From positions 4,216,001 to 4,280,000 of the forward strand of contig JAUKUA010000003.1 in assembly GCA_030549175.1 (NCBI GenBank): a stretch of DNA of 64,000 nt. Reading direction: 5' to 3'. This document shows positions 38,266 to 48,753 of the stretch, in pieces. The position numbers and the translations under genes are program-made. The notes beneath the pieces are model-generated. The model saw only the letters and a list, made by a program, of their open reading frames with translations, was not told the DNA's origin and made no database searches. Position 1 is the first letter of the stretch. The number at the start of each line of letters is the position of its first letter. This stretch comes from Lasiosphaeris hirsuta. Lineage: Eukaryota > Ascomycota > Sordariomycetes > Sordariales > Lasiosphaeriaceae.

Positions 38266-39536
38266 GGAGTTCAAGTTGCCGAGGGGAAACCGAGATGCAT
38301 GACACTATTTTTCGTCTAGAGCAGACCCGGGCAGGAGGTCTCAGACTGGAGACAAGAGCAGCCCACCACAACAACGCCCATTGCCCGCTAGCATCCGACA
38401 CCCGGCAGCCTCCGGGAACAGGAGCGGCGCGTGCCGATGACGCCTTTTCCCCACGACTAGACCCCAACGTCTTGACTCACCGATGCCTCTGAAATGTGGC
38501 ATGGCTAGGGAGCTAAGGGGGAGTCGAAAGAGGAAATGGCGGAGAGCGCGTTTTTGAACGGTGCACATTCCTTATTTGCTGCAGCTCCCGGACTAAAGCA
38601 TCAAAGAGGGGCCGAAGGGGCTCAACAACACGACCGACCAGCGCATTTGGTGGAATCCCAAGCTGGCGGAATTGACCCGGCCAACGAGAACGGGTTATAA
38701 GAAAAAGGGAATGGTCACATTACCCACTTGTGCTTGACCGCCCTTGAAACAATCATTTGGTGTACATAAATGGCGCCTTGCCACGTCGTTGGTCAGGAAC
38801 CACCGAAGACAGCCGAGCGGCTTTTTTGTTTTGTTTTTGGCGCATTTGGGGAGCCATGCGAGGCTCATCAGCAGCAGCAGAGATGCCTATTTGATGAAGC
38901 TGATGGTGTTTGAGAGGGGGACCCGATTTGGCTGTCTAGCCCTGAACCACTCGCAAGTCCTGGAACGGACTGCCGCAAAAGTCCTGAGATGGATGGCTGT
39001 GAGAGGTCGGGCATTTGGAACGTTTGTGGAGATAGTCAAAGTTGAAGAAAAGAAAAGAAAAGAAAAGCGTATATGAAGTACAAACCACTCAAAACTGCCT
39101 GTATAACATGCCTGTCGATGTTCGAGGTGTGAGACAAATGAATAATATCAGGTTTGGCAAACCGTTCACGAGTACCCATCGTCTGTGTGATGCATTTTCC
39201 GAGTTGAAGACCAGTCTTGCATGTCCTCGCTATGCGGGCTGTCCATATCGTTATCGCTATCGCTGTTAGTGCAATAACTCAATTTCTCCGGGGCTTGATA
39301 CTGGGCACGGCCCATCTCGAGCCCTAAGGGCCGACGGACGAATCAAGTCCCACTTTTTGTGCAGCCCCACCGGCTTAGTTTTTCCGTGGGCAGGCGGGCT
39401 GGCAGCCCACACAACCAATTCACAATTTCGCACCCTCAAGGAGAGAAACCCAAATTTCGCGACTCTCGATTGCACGGTCTCCATCACCAACACAAGAAGC
39501 ACATTCTGTCTGTACTAGGTACAGGTGCTCCTCAAT
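38266..39536. other. Intergenic upstream of eS1 gene
   Basis: No gene supportable. Contains an (AAAAG)n-type repeat at about 39045-39066 and TATCGT/TATCGC repeats at about 39246-39263. The final ~100 bp form the promoter and leader of the ribosomal protein gene. Confidence 0.55.
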
Positions 39537-40623
39537 ATGGCTGTTGGCAAGTAAGTAGACCTTGATTCCGTTTTTTTACGTTCGCCGTTCGCAAGATTGC
39601 ACACGACCGCGCCCAGACTCGACGGTCGTGACCCCCAGTCAAATATCGGTGGCTGACCCACCTCCAGAAACAAGAGATTGTCCAAGGGCAAGAAGGGCCT
39701 CAAGAAGAAGACGCAAGATCCCTTCGCCCGCAAGGACTGGTTCGGCATCAAGGTGAGCCAACGATTACAACCCATATGGATCAATCAGTCAGCAGACTGA
39801 CGATGGTCAAATGACAGGCCCCCGCTCCTTTCAACGTCCGCGAGTAAGAACACCATCCGGCATCCCAGCGCATATATCGACCGTGAAACCCCCAAAGACA
39901 GATATCTAACAACGTGCTCAGCGTCGGCAAGACCCTCGTCAACCGCACCACCGGTCTCAAGAACGCGAACGATGCTCTGAAGGGTCGGATCTTCGAGGTT
40001 TCGCTTGCTGATCTCCAGAAGGATGAGGACCACGCCTTCCGCAAGGTCAAGCTCCGGGTCGATGAAGTCCAAGGCAAGAACTGCTTGACCAACTTCCACG
40101 GTCTTGACTTCACATCCGACAAGCTCCGCTCGCTCGTCCGCAAGTGGCAAACCCTGATCGAGGCCAACGTCACGGTCAAGACCACCGACGACTACCTTAT
40201 CCGCCTCTTCGCTATCGCTTTCACCAAGCGCCGCCCCAACCAGATCAAGAAGACGACCTATGCCGCTACTTCACAAATCCGCGCCATCCGCAAGAAGATG
40301 ACCGAGATTATCCAGCGCGAGGCCTCCAGCTGCACCCTTACCCAGCTTACCTCCAAGCTCATCCCAGAGGTTATCGGCCGCGAGATCGAGAAGGCCACCC
40401 AGGGCATCTACCCCCTCCAGAACGTGGGTTTTGACAATATGGACTTCACAGTGCAATGCGGGATGCTAACGCGCAGTAGGTTCACATCCGCAAGGTCAAG
40501 CTTCTCAAGTCCCCCAAGTTCGATCTTGGTGCCTTGATGACGCTCCACGGCGAGTCGAGCACGGATGAGCAGGGCCAGAAGGTGGAGCGCGAGTTCCGCG
40601 AGACTGTCCTCGAGGCGGTATAA
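39537..40623 (+). CDS. RPS1: 40S ribosomal protein eS1 (S3a)
   Basis: Structural protein of the small ribosomal subunit near the mRNA exit side. Exons 39537-39550, 39668-39752, 39818-39843, 39922-40423 and 40480-40623 give 256 residues. Exon 1 codes only for MAVGK, a common arrangement in fungal ribosomal protein genes; exon 2 continues [14 protein letters not shown], and [25 protein letters not shown] crosses introns 2 and 3. [13 protein letters not shown] and [19 protein letters not shown] are strong signatures. The last intron (40424-40479) is 56 bp; ignoring it gives a wrong C-terminus after PLQN. No intronic snoRNA box pair was convincing. Confidence 0.97.
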
Positions 40624-41656
40624 AGGATTGGGTTTGTCATTTGGAAGGCACTGGGCACGGTTTTTATCCAGCAATACCTCTCTAGGGCAATTGGTCTTGC
40701 TTTCTCGTTGCATTTGGCGTGGAATCATGGTACAGTAGTCCAGGCAACGAATTTCCGTTGTCAGCCGACGATGAAGGAAGGGAATGAAAAAGGATCATAA
40801 AAGACCGTGACTACAGCAGTGTTGGTGCCAGGTGCAGATCAAGGAGTTCATGTGCGGTGCGAATACCATGTGAATTTTGGATGCCTCTTCCAAGCCTTCG
40901 ACGTGCCTAGCAAACTGCCAAAGCTTATGTCCGTATGTATCCCAGCGAGGTCAACACAGGTCTGCTGCCACGCTTTGCGCATTGTCGTGGTGCAAGGCGC
41001 CGGTAGTGTCAACGTCATCCTCAACAAGTGTCTTTGTGTTAGAATGTACAACCATCAAAATGGACATTTTGCCTTTGAGAGGGAGCTGGAGACGAGAGTA
41101 CTCGAGTAACTTGCAACCACTCGAATTTTTTTCCCAGGCAAACCAGCATTTTTACGTGGCAGGTGCTTGAAGCGCAGCGCCTATTTCAACACGTCATAGC
41201 AGCAGGCAGGGCGTTAGCTGAGGTGATCGGTGCTCATCAATCTACATCGGAGGGGCTAACACAAGATTCCGAGACGACTGTCTCTTACACAATCCCCAAC
41301 CTTGGAAAACTGTTGGGTAATTTTTATCCGCCCACCCGCCATGATCAAAACGTCTAGCTGGCATATCATTATCCAGGGGGTCACTCTCAAATAAGTGCAG
41401 CCAGGAAAAGGGAAGAAAGGGATCATCCGCCGTCGCTCTGCAGGCCAACAGCGAGGACAAGGGACCTCGGTTGTTAGCCGCCACGTACATTACATACCTG
41501 CCAACCATCCTGGAGTGCCGTCATCAGCTGGACAACAAATATCCCTTCTCTCATCGACTCCCTCGATAGCAACCAGTAAGGCAAGGAAAAAGAAGAAACA
41601 CTCACTGTATTCATAACCCCTATCACTGGAAGAACCCGGCTTTCGCTTGCAATTCG
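40624..41656. other. Intergenic RPS1-RAB18
   Basis: No gene seen. Frames of about 100 codons at 40807-41170 lack motifs. The region holds the eS1 3' flank and the Rab18 promoter. Confidence 0.55.
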
Positions 41657-42648
41657 ATGGCTTCGGATGATTTTCTACCGACGCTCAAGATATTGTTGAT
41701 CGGGCCGTCAGGGGCGGGGAAATCGGCTTGTGAGTCTTTGTTGCATATGCGATTTTTGATTTTTTGTTTATCCAGGGCTAACTAGAAGGGGTGCCGTTCA
41801 TCGGCAGTGCTCACCAGGTATTGCGACGATGAGTTTGATCCCGAGTCGTCCACAGCGACAATCGGTATTGACTTCAAGGTGAGCTTGAGTTTGGCCTGGT
41901 CTTGTCATGTCGCATGTCAAGATCATGACGAGGAAACCTCCAGAAAATAGCAGCCCTGTATATGGGCTTGGTGATATGTTTACTGACTTTCTCACTCGGT
42001 GATGCCTTTTAGATAAAAAAGCTTGCTGTGCGAGGAAAGCCGTATCGTCTGACGCTATTTGATACAGTGAGGGACCGTTTCTTAACTCTTCTTACCACTT
42101 ACACATTCGAACTTTTCCACATCACTGCCACTCACCCTCACAACTTCTATCAAAATTATTGACCCTGCCAGGCTGGACAAGAGAGATTCCGCACCCTCTC
42201 AACAAGCTTCTACCGCGGTGCCCACGGCGTCCTCCTCGTCTACGACATCTCCAGCCGTGCGAGCTTCCTCACCATGGAACGATGGTTCGACGAGGCCGAG
42301 GCCAACACGGTCGAGGCCGTCGCCCTGTACCTGGTACCACTCCCTCCCTCATATCCCCCTGGCACACCCCCCTAATCATCATCCCCACCTCAGGTTGGTG
42401 CCAAGCTCGACAAGGCCGAAACTGGCCGTGAAGTCTCGTCGGAAGAGGGCCAGGCACTCGCCGACGCGCACAGCGCCCGCTTCTGCGAGGCCAGCGCCAA
42501 GACGCGTGTCAACGTGCGGCGGCCCTTTGTCGATATCGTCGACCAGATTATCCAGACACCCGGGCTCCTGTCGGGACCAGGCCGGACCCCCGGCACGGTC
42601 GCTGTTAGCGGCGGCGGCGGCGACTATCTCTCGAGTTGTCCGTGCTGA
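41657..42648 (+). CDS. RAB18: Rab18-type small GTPase
   Basis: Rab GTPase; Rab18 acts at the ER and lipid droplets in animals. Rab18 is absent from budding yeast but kept in many filamentous fungi (from memory). Exons 41657-41729, 41808-41878, 42013-42066, 42172-42333 and 42394-42648 give 204 residues. G1 is GPSGAGKS (16-23), then TIGIDFKIKKLAVRG, G3 DTAGQERF (65-72) and RTLSTSFYRGAHGVLLVYDI. G4 reads AKLD (123-126) instead of the usual NKxD; G5 is CEASAKT. The C-terminus SSCPC is a CxC double-prenylation signal. All junctions are GT-AG. The Rab18 call rests on the overall pattern (ARFCEASAKTRVNVRRPFVDIV) and could be checked against Rab8/Rab1 branches. Confidence 0.9.
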
Positions 42649-43087
42649 TTGTGTGTCTTGGAATTCCTCCCCTCTACCTCCCAAATGGGCTTTGAGCTCC
42701 TTGTGGGCCGCCACTAGAATGCCGTACTCTCTTATCTTTCATTTTCTTTGTCAGAGGCGTTTGCTGACGATGCATCTGACGACGCTGTCGGACATGCATC
42801 GCCTTTCCTCCATTGCATCAGAACATTGCATTAGAACCAGATAGGGCTATGAAATCCCGATACCCTCTGTTGTCATCATCGATGCGTCGCCCATGTTCTA
42901 GGGGAGGTTTACATGTCTATTCTATGTGTTTCCGTGGTTGGAGTAGGGGTTGGAGGGGTATACGAAGACATGGATGCAGGTGTAGGGGCTGGCAGGAGAC
43001 TCCCGTTTGCGCTTGCATCGTTATTAGAGGTTTCAAGTTTGAGACTTGAGCATAATAATCACAATGTTTTAAACATTCCATCACCCT
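42649..43087. other. Intergenic, convergent 3' flanks
   Basis: 3' flanks of the convergent Rab18 and ABHD11-like genes. Nothing else is seen. Confidence 0.6.
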
Positions 43088-44345
43088 CTACTCCTCCGGT
43101 TCGAGGAACTTGATCACTGCTGTTATCACACTGTTAACCAACTCGACCCTCACCTCACGGGACCCACAAAGCACTCACCCTGTCTAAACTCCTCGGGGTT
43201 CTCCGAAATGAGCCAGTGTCCCGCCTCGACATCGACCATCCGGAAGAGCGGGAAGAACTGGCCGATGATAGGGATCACCTCATCCGGCACGTACTTGCTG
43301 CGCGTGCCGCGGATGAACAGCGCCGGCTTGGGGAAGCGCACGGCACTCGGGTCCTTGAACGGGAAGTCGCCCAGATGATCGAGGGCCTTGGTTAGGACGG
43401 CGAGGGGGACGCGGAACTTTTGGGTGCGGCCGCCGTCGGGACGGTGGAGGTTGCCGAGGAGGAATTGGCGGATTGTGAGGGACTTTGGCCAAGTTAGCGT
43501 GAGGAAAGACAGGGGGGGGAGAAGGGCAGACCTGTTCGTATGGTTCGAGGATCTTATCGGCTTCGGCTTGCCGGGTGACGTCGGCCGCGTCGATCTTCTT
43601 CATGCCCTGGATGTAGCGGGCGAAGTCGCTCTCAAGGCGGGCGTCGATCGGGGCGTTGTCGACGGCGACTAGGTTAGCGATGAGGTCGGGCTCGCGCAGG
43701 GCGAGGGTCATGGCCGTCTTGGCACCCCTGGGTGCGGGACGGTCAGGGGATGATGATGGTCGGGGCGAGGGAGGGCAAGGGACGGGCTTACATGGAGTGG
43801 CCGATCAGTGTGGGTTGCTTCAGCCCGTGCTCCCGGACGAAGTCGGCGACGTCGGCGGCCATCGCCGTGTAGTCGTGCCGGGCGTCGTGCGGAGACTCGC
43901 CGTGGTTGCGGAGGTCCTTCATCACGTACGAACGATTAGAGTCAAGTCCTACCAAGCTAAGCCCTGTCGCCAATGGCTACTTACGATGGCATAAACATGA
44001 CGTCCTAGGTCTCTAGCAAGCGCCCTTTACAGCCGACATCATTGTGATTAGCATGGGGTTTCCTCAAAACACGGGCTGCAACGCTCGGATTCTGACTCAC
44101 TTACTTATGCTCCGGTTGTTCTTTTTAGACCCGAACAGCCCGTGCATGATGATAATGGGCGATGTCTGGGCATCGGGTACGGTAGGTTTCGTCGGCGAGT
44201 GCAAGTCGTAGACGAGTGACACTGTGGACGGCGGTGATAGCCGCGCCGACGAGCTTGAGAATAGTCTTGTCGACGATTGAAGTGACAAGAGACCGCGAGA
44301 GGCGCCCCGGACAACTGGCCCGCCGAGGTGTAATACGGTCATCAT
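43088..44345 (-). CDS. IMO32: Mitochondrial alpha/beta hydrolase, ABHD11/Imo32-like
   Basis: Serine hydrolase of the ABHD11 group; yeast Imo32 (YGR031W) is mitochondrial and human ABHD11 protects the oxoglutarate dehydrogenase complex. Exons 44101-44345, 43985-44024, 43792-43916, 43532-43727, 43179-43482 and 43088-43119 (minus strand) give 313 residues. An N-terminal Arg/Ser-rich, acid-poor stretch (GPVVRGASRGLLSLQSSTRLF) fits a mitochondrial presequence. Then come the oxyanion segment MHGLFGSKKNNRSISK, AIDLRNHGESPH, the nucleophile Ser136 in GHSMG, and a His at about 291 in EAGHWLISENPEEF. Two adjacent ATGs (44345, 44342) are possible starts. The last acceptor is a NAGNAG pair, so a one-residue Ala difference is possible (RQAVIKF or RQVIKF). 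Confidence 0.92.
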
Positions 44346-44720
44346 TTCTTCGTACTTTAAAAAAAAGTGCCTGGGCTGTGTCCCCCCGTCGCTCAAATTC
44401 ACCGTCTGATAGCTACCGGTACCCGAGCAAAGGTATAAACGAATGCGAACTACCTGCAAAATATGGTGCACGGGTATCGTTTCGTGTAAGCGTTGAGAAA
44501 GTTTGCATGAGATTGAAGCGTGCACGAGCCATACACGTCATGAAAAAGGCGGAAGGTTGCTACAGTGCGGTTACAGAATAGCCGCAGCTGTTACAGCACT
44601 GTGCTCCCCCCTGAGGGCCCTTGACAGGAGCTCAAGCTGTGTTATAGCACTAAAATACCAATTTCCAAAATGATATCAAATCTGTCTCCCACATCACATA
44701 GACCCGGTAGTCCGTGCCTA
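44346..44720. other. Short intergenic ABHD11-like / GH115
   Basis: Promoter side of the ABHD11-like gene and 3' flank of GH115. Nothing else seen. Confidence 0.6.
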
Positions 44721-47700
44721 TCAAACCGCCCTTCCACTCTCAGGCGGCCCCAGCAGACTCGACTTAACCCCCCCCAAATCCACCACCACTTTTGTGATCA
44801 CCATGGTCGACTCCAGTAAGTATACCTTCAGCTCATGCTTTCCCGGTGCCAGTTTCCCTACTTTGCTCGCCTTCACGTACGCATTCCGAATCACAGCGTC
44901 GGCCCAACCCGCTGGCTGCGAGCTCCCACTCGTCGCAGGCACCGGCTGCACCGTGGTGAGACCACCACCATCGACACTGATAGTGTACCGGTTTGGCGAG
45001 TTGGGCGTGGCGTTCTCCGAGGGCGCTAGGTATACCGTGACGGACGCGTCGACCGAGTTTGTGAAGGTGTAGAACGGGTAAACCAGCACTGGGCCCTTGC
45101 CTGGTGACTGCGACGCAAACTTCGGCGGCAGCCTCACGCCCGAGAGGGTACGCCCGAAGTCGGGGACAACGACATACTCGCTGGCGGACGCGGGTTTGGA
45201 GAAGTGCTCGGCTTCTATCGAGACAGTCCGGTCGGTCTCCACGTGGCCTTTGAAGTCTGAGGGGACCGACAGGTTCTCGACGGGAACGATGACGGTGGCG
45301 GTGGTCCCGGTTTGGTTGAGGTTGGTGATGGTCAACGTCACCACGCTGGAGCCAGCCGGGGCAGCTTTCCAGTCGACTGTGACAACGGAGCGGATGTCTG
45401 TACTGCCGCTCGATGTTGAGACTGTTTGGCGCGCGTTGGTAACGCTTACAAAGGTTGCGTTGGACGTGATGCTGTAGCTGAATGATCCGGTGTCGCGAAT
45501 GTAGACGTCTATCCATCGGTCGATATTTGGGGGGTCGAATGGAGTAACGGCAGAAAGTGTCAACTTTGCGGAGCCGGGAAATGCCGAGCTACCAGCCTGG
45601 ATGGACACTCCCATCAAAGCATTCGTGGCTGACCCAGAGACAGAGGTTCCCTTTGGGACGGAGTTTGACGATGGTTCCTGCCAGTTGTTATACCCTAGGT
45701 GTGTTTGATCCATGAAATGGTTCCATTTTCCGTTTTTAAGAGTGTGGAATCGCTTCGTGATGGCCTGGTCGGCAGTAAACGCCGCCGCGGCGTCTTTGGT
45801 AAACTGGTTTGCACTTACGCGGTGTTCCTTCGCGTAGACGGCGCTGATCGCCACCTTGCTGTATATCTCAAACACGGTCTTTCCAGCGAGAACAGGATGC
45901 AAGACGATTTCAAAGAACGAGTCTTGCACATCAGCCGACAAGCTATCGTAGACAGCCTGAGCCTTGGCCAACAAATCGACCCATTCCTTGTAGTTGAGGT
46001 CGGCTTCATCATAGTTTGCGGTACTGAAGGCGAACGGGGATCTGCTCAAGTCTTCGTACTTCATGCGGGCTGTCAACTTCCCATATGTTGTCATGATGGA
46101 TGCTGCCGCTTCGGCCGCTGCTTCGCCAAATTGGCGACCACTCCAGGCCTTGAGCCAGTCCCGAGTACTATCTGGATCTGAAAAGCTGTCTCGGTCCCAC
46201 GCGAGCGCCATAAAGTGGGCTGTGGGAAGCTCCTTGTGAGTAGAATTAGCAGTCGCTTCAATAAGTCGTATCCGAACAGACATACCAGGGCCTTCAAATC
46301 CCCAACATTCGCGATCCAAATGTTTTTGTTGCCACTGTCGTGAGCAAGTGTCATTTGCTCCCAGGTCTTCTGCAATTGTATCGTATTGATCCATTTGTAG
46401 TTTCTTGGGTCTCCGACATAATCAAAATGGTAGTACATCCCCGAGCCTCCGGCCCGCCTGAGTTCGGCGTCTGTGGGAATCCTGCGAATATTGCCTCTAT
46501 TATCGTCGCTCCACAACAAGGTCACGTCGTCAGACACCTTCATCCCATTTGACCAGTAGCCGGGAACTTCCTGATTCTCATTAGCCTTGGGAGATGAGTA
46601 TGTTAGAGAGGGGACACACACCTTGTACATAACCCAAGCCTGTGGAATTTCTGACAAGGGTTTTCCGAGAGCTTTTGTCAGAGAACTCTGTTGCCAACTG
46701 ATTATTTCCTCAAGCGCACTGGAGCTTAATGTAGCGGAGGCAGCGTCGCCGGATCCCCTCATGCCTAATGTGTAGACGGTGCTCCAGTTTTTGGATCTTG
46801 TCGCCCCTTCGTCCATGAACGACTGTACACCCGCCTTGTTACTCTTCCAGTCCCAGGAACCTTTCAGAAACCGGCCTTGTTCCTTATCAGCCCTAGCCAT
46901 GGGCTCATGATGTGAAGTGCCCATGAAAATACCATATTCGGTCGCAGCGGGCCCGTTCTTGGGGTCATCTAGATAAAACATGCTTGACCACATTGCCGGC
47001 CAGACGTAGTTTCCCTTCAACCGCAGGACAAGATCGAATATATGCTTGTAAAATTCGGTAACAAAGGCGCTCCCATACTGACTTTGCTTGAAATTGGCTT
47101 TGCCCCAACCTGTCAAGGCCGGAGCTTCGTCATTGAGAAATATTCCACGGAATTTGATAGAGGGTGGGCCTTCGGTATGTGAGGAATTGCGGGCCCATAT
47201 GTATTCCCTCTTTGTAGGGGGTACATCGGCCCAGTAATGCCATGGGGACACGCCAATCTGCTCTGTAACATCGTAGATGCCAAAGACGGTACCGCGTAGG
47301 TCAGAGCCCGCAATGACAAAGACGGCATCTCGCCCATCCCACGGCGTCGCTGTAACTTGGTAAGAGAAAGTCTCCCACTTTTTTGCAATGGCTGCTGTGT
47401 CTAGCTTCTTGCTAGAGACTAAGCCGTCGATTAGACTGGACTTTCCGACGGTGCCGACGATAATGATCGGCCTCGAGGGTAACTTCTGCGCGATGGTTGC
47501 GGACCAGTCGGCCACAACCACGGTGCCATTAACACCCAAAACCCTTCCAAAATCGGCGGCCAAGTCGTTAGCGGCGCGAATAACACCGGGCAAATCGTCG
47601 GGGGCGACCCTGATTTCTGGAGCGAGGCTGGGGCCGCCAAGCTGGAGCCCAGTGGCTGCGGAAGTATAGGTGAATGCCGGTGACTTCTGCTTGTATGCGG

Positions 47701-47767
47701 CCTCGGAAGACGCGCAGAGGCCAAGAGCAGCGGCGACAATGCCGAGAAGACGCGAGCACGGCGCCAT
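44721..47767 (-). CDS. Secreted GH115 xylan alpha-1,2-glucuronidase
   Basis: Glycoside hydrolase family 115 removes (4-O-methyl-)glucuronic acid side chains from glucuronoxylan; secreted. Exons 46622-47767, 46286-46570 and 44721-46232 (minus strand) give 980 residues. A signal peptide (MAPCSRLLGIVAAALGLCASSEA) is followed by an N-terminal alpha/beta domain (IIIVGTVGKSSLID, VFVIAGSDLRGTVFGIYDVTEQIGVSPWHYW). The catalytic barrel has FRGIFLNDEAPALTGW, KGNYVWPAMW, GTSHHEPM and VTLLWSDDNRGNIRR; a C-terminal beta-sandwich (EAEHFSKPA onward) ends the protein. Intron 1 (46571-46621) is 51 nt, in frame and stop-free; removing it restores MYKEVPGYWSNGMKV. Intron 2 (46233-46285) joins GDLKAL to ELPTAHFMALAWD. 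A composite CreA/XlnR-like site lies 153 bp upstream of the start. Confidence 0.95.
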
Positions 47768-48753
47768 ATTTCAACTTGTCCGACGAGATAGTCTTGCCCA
47801 AAGCGCCCGAGGGCCCGGCACCACGGACAGCACGCCCATCTTAAGGGCACAGAGCGGACCGGAATCGTCCGCAAATGTCTCCCTGGAGTCCATCTGGAAG
47901 AATTCCGCCTCACTGAGATGTGGAGCGGCTAAAGTACATTTGGGAAAGCGGCAGAAGGCGAAGACGGTAGTACATGCTATATGGCCGCTTGGCATCAACT
48001 AAGGGAACGTGACGGAGATATTCCACAAATTAGAGGGCAGTATGTATCGTGTTAACCCCAAAGAATATAAGGTGCTTGTGGCCAGGAATGTCACTTGAGT
48101 TGCCCGGAACCAAGATGGGGTCGAAGTAAGAAACCGGCTCGGACAAGAGTGGAGAGTTGGGGCTGAATGACATTGAGTAATATCAATAGCTGGGATCTCG
48201 TTACTCAACATGTAATGACGAAGGGACATTGCAAAAATATGTCATGACAATCTATGGCGAGGCGCCCACTCCATGTCGCAAGAAGGGGGTTTGTCTTTTT
48301 CGACGGGACAAGGGGCATTTAATGAAGGTATTGATGTAATACTAGGAGAAAGTTGGAAGCATGAAAAGGGGAGAGCAAGATAGAAGATCGACGGTCGGCT
48401 ATTTGTTTTATTGTTGAAGCCCTCCAACGACTGGTCGAGGTTAAAGAGTGGAGATGCTTGTGGTGAACTTGGAGTTGGAGCTGTCTCCGCCAAGCGTCGC
48501 TTACCCCACAAAATCAATCGTTCGAAAATTGCCCCCAGGCTAGCTGCCCCGCATCAACCTCAAGGCAAGCAGACCCTGGGCCTGCTACAAACCTGACAAC
48601 CTGACGGCAGCAGAGAAGCTATTCCAAGTCGCCATCGTGAGCCCCATATACCGACCAAAGAAAACCGAGACAGCCCAGAAGAGGATGACAAGACAAACAT
48701 AACGATTGACACAGGACCGCATCCCAACCCGAACCCCCTCCGGCCGCCACACC
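47768..48753. other. Divergent promoter region GH115 / SRP72
   Basis: About 1 kb between divergent genes, holding the putative CreA/XlnR site. No gene supportable. Confidence 0.6.
47920..47933 (+). promoter_or_regulatory. Putative CreA + XlnR/Xyr1 composite site upstream of GH115
   Basis: GTGGAG fits the CreA consensus SYGGRG and is followed one base later by GGCTAAA, the XlnR/Xyr1 core, 153-166 bp before the GH115 start codon. The motifs are short, so chance is possible. Confidence 0.4.

Noticed and set aside
39551..39817. Intronic snoRNA in the eS1 gene
   Set aside because: No paired C (TGATGA) and D (CTGA) boxes with a terminal stem were found in introns 1 or 2.
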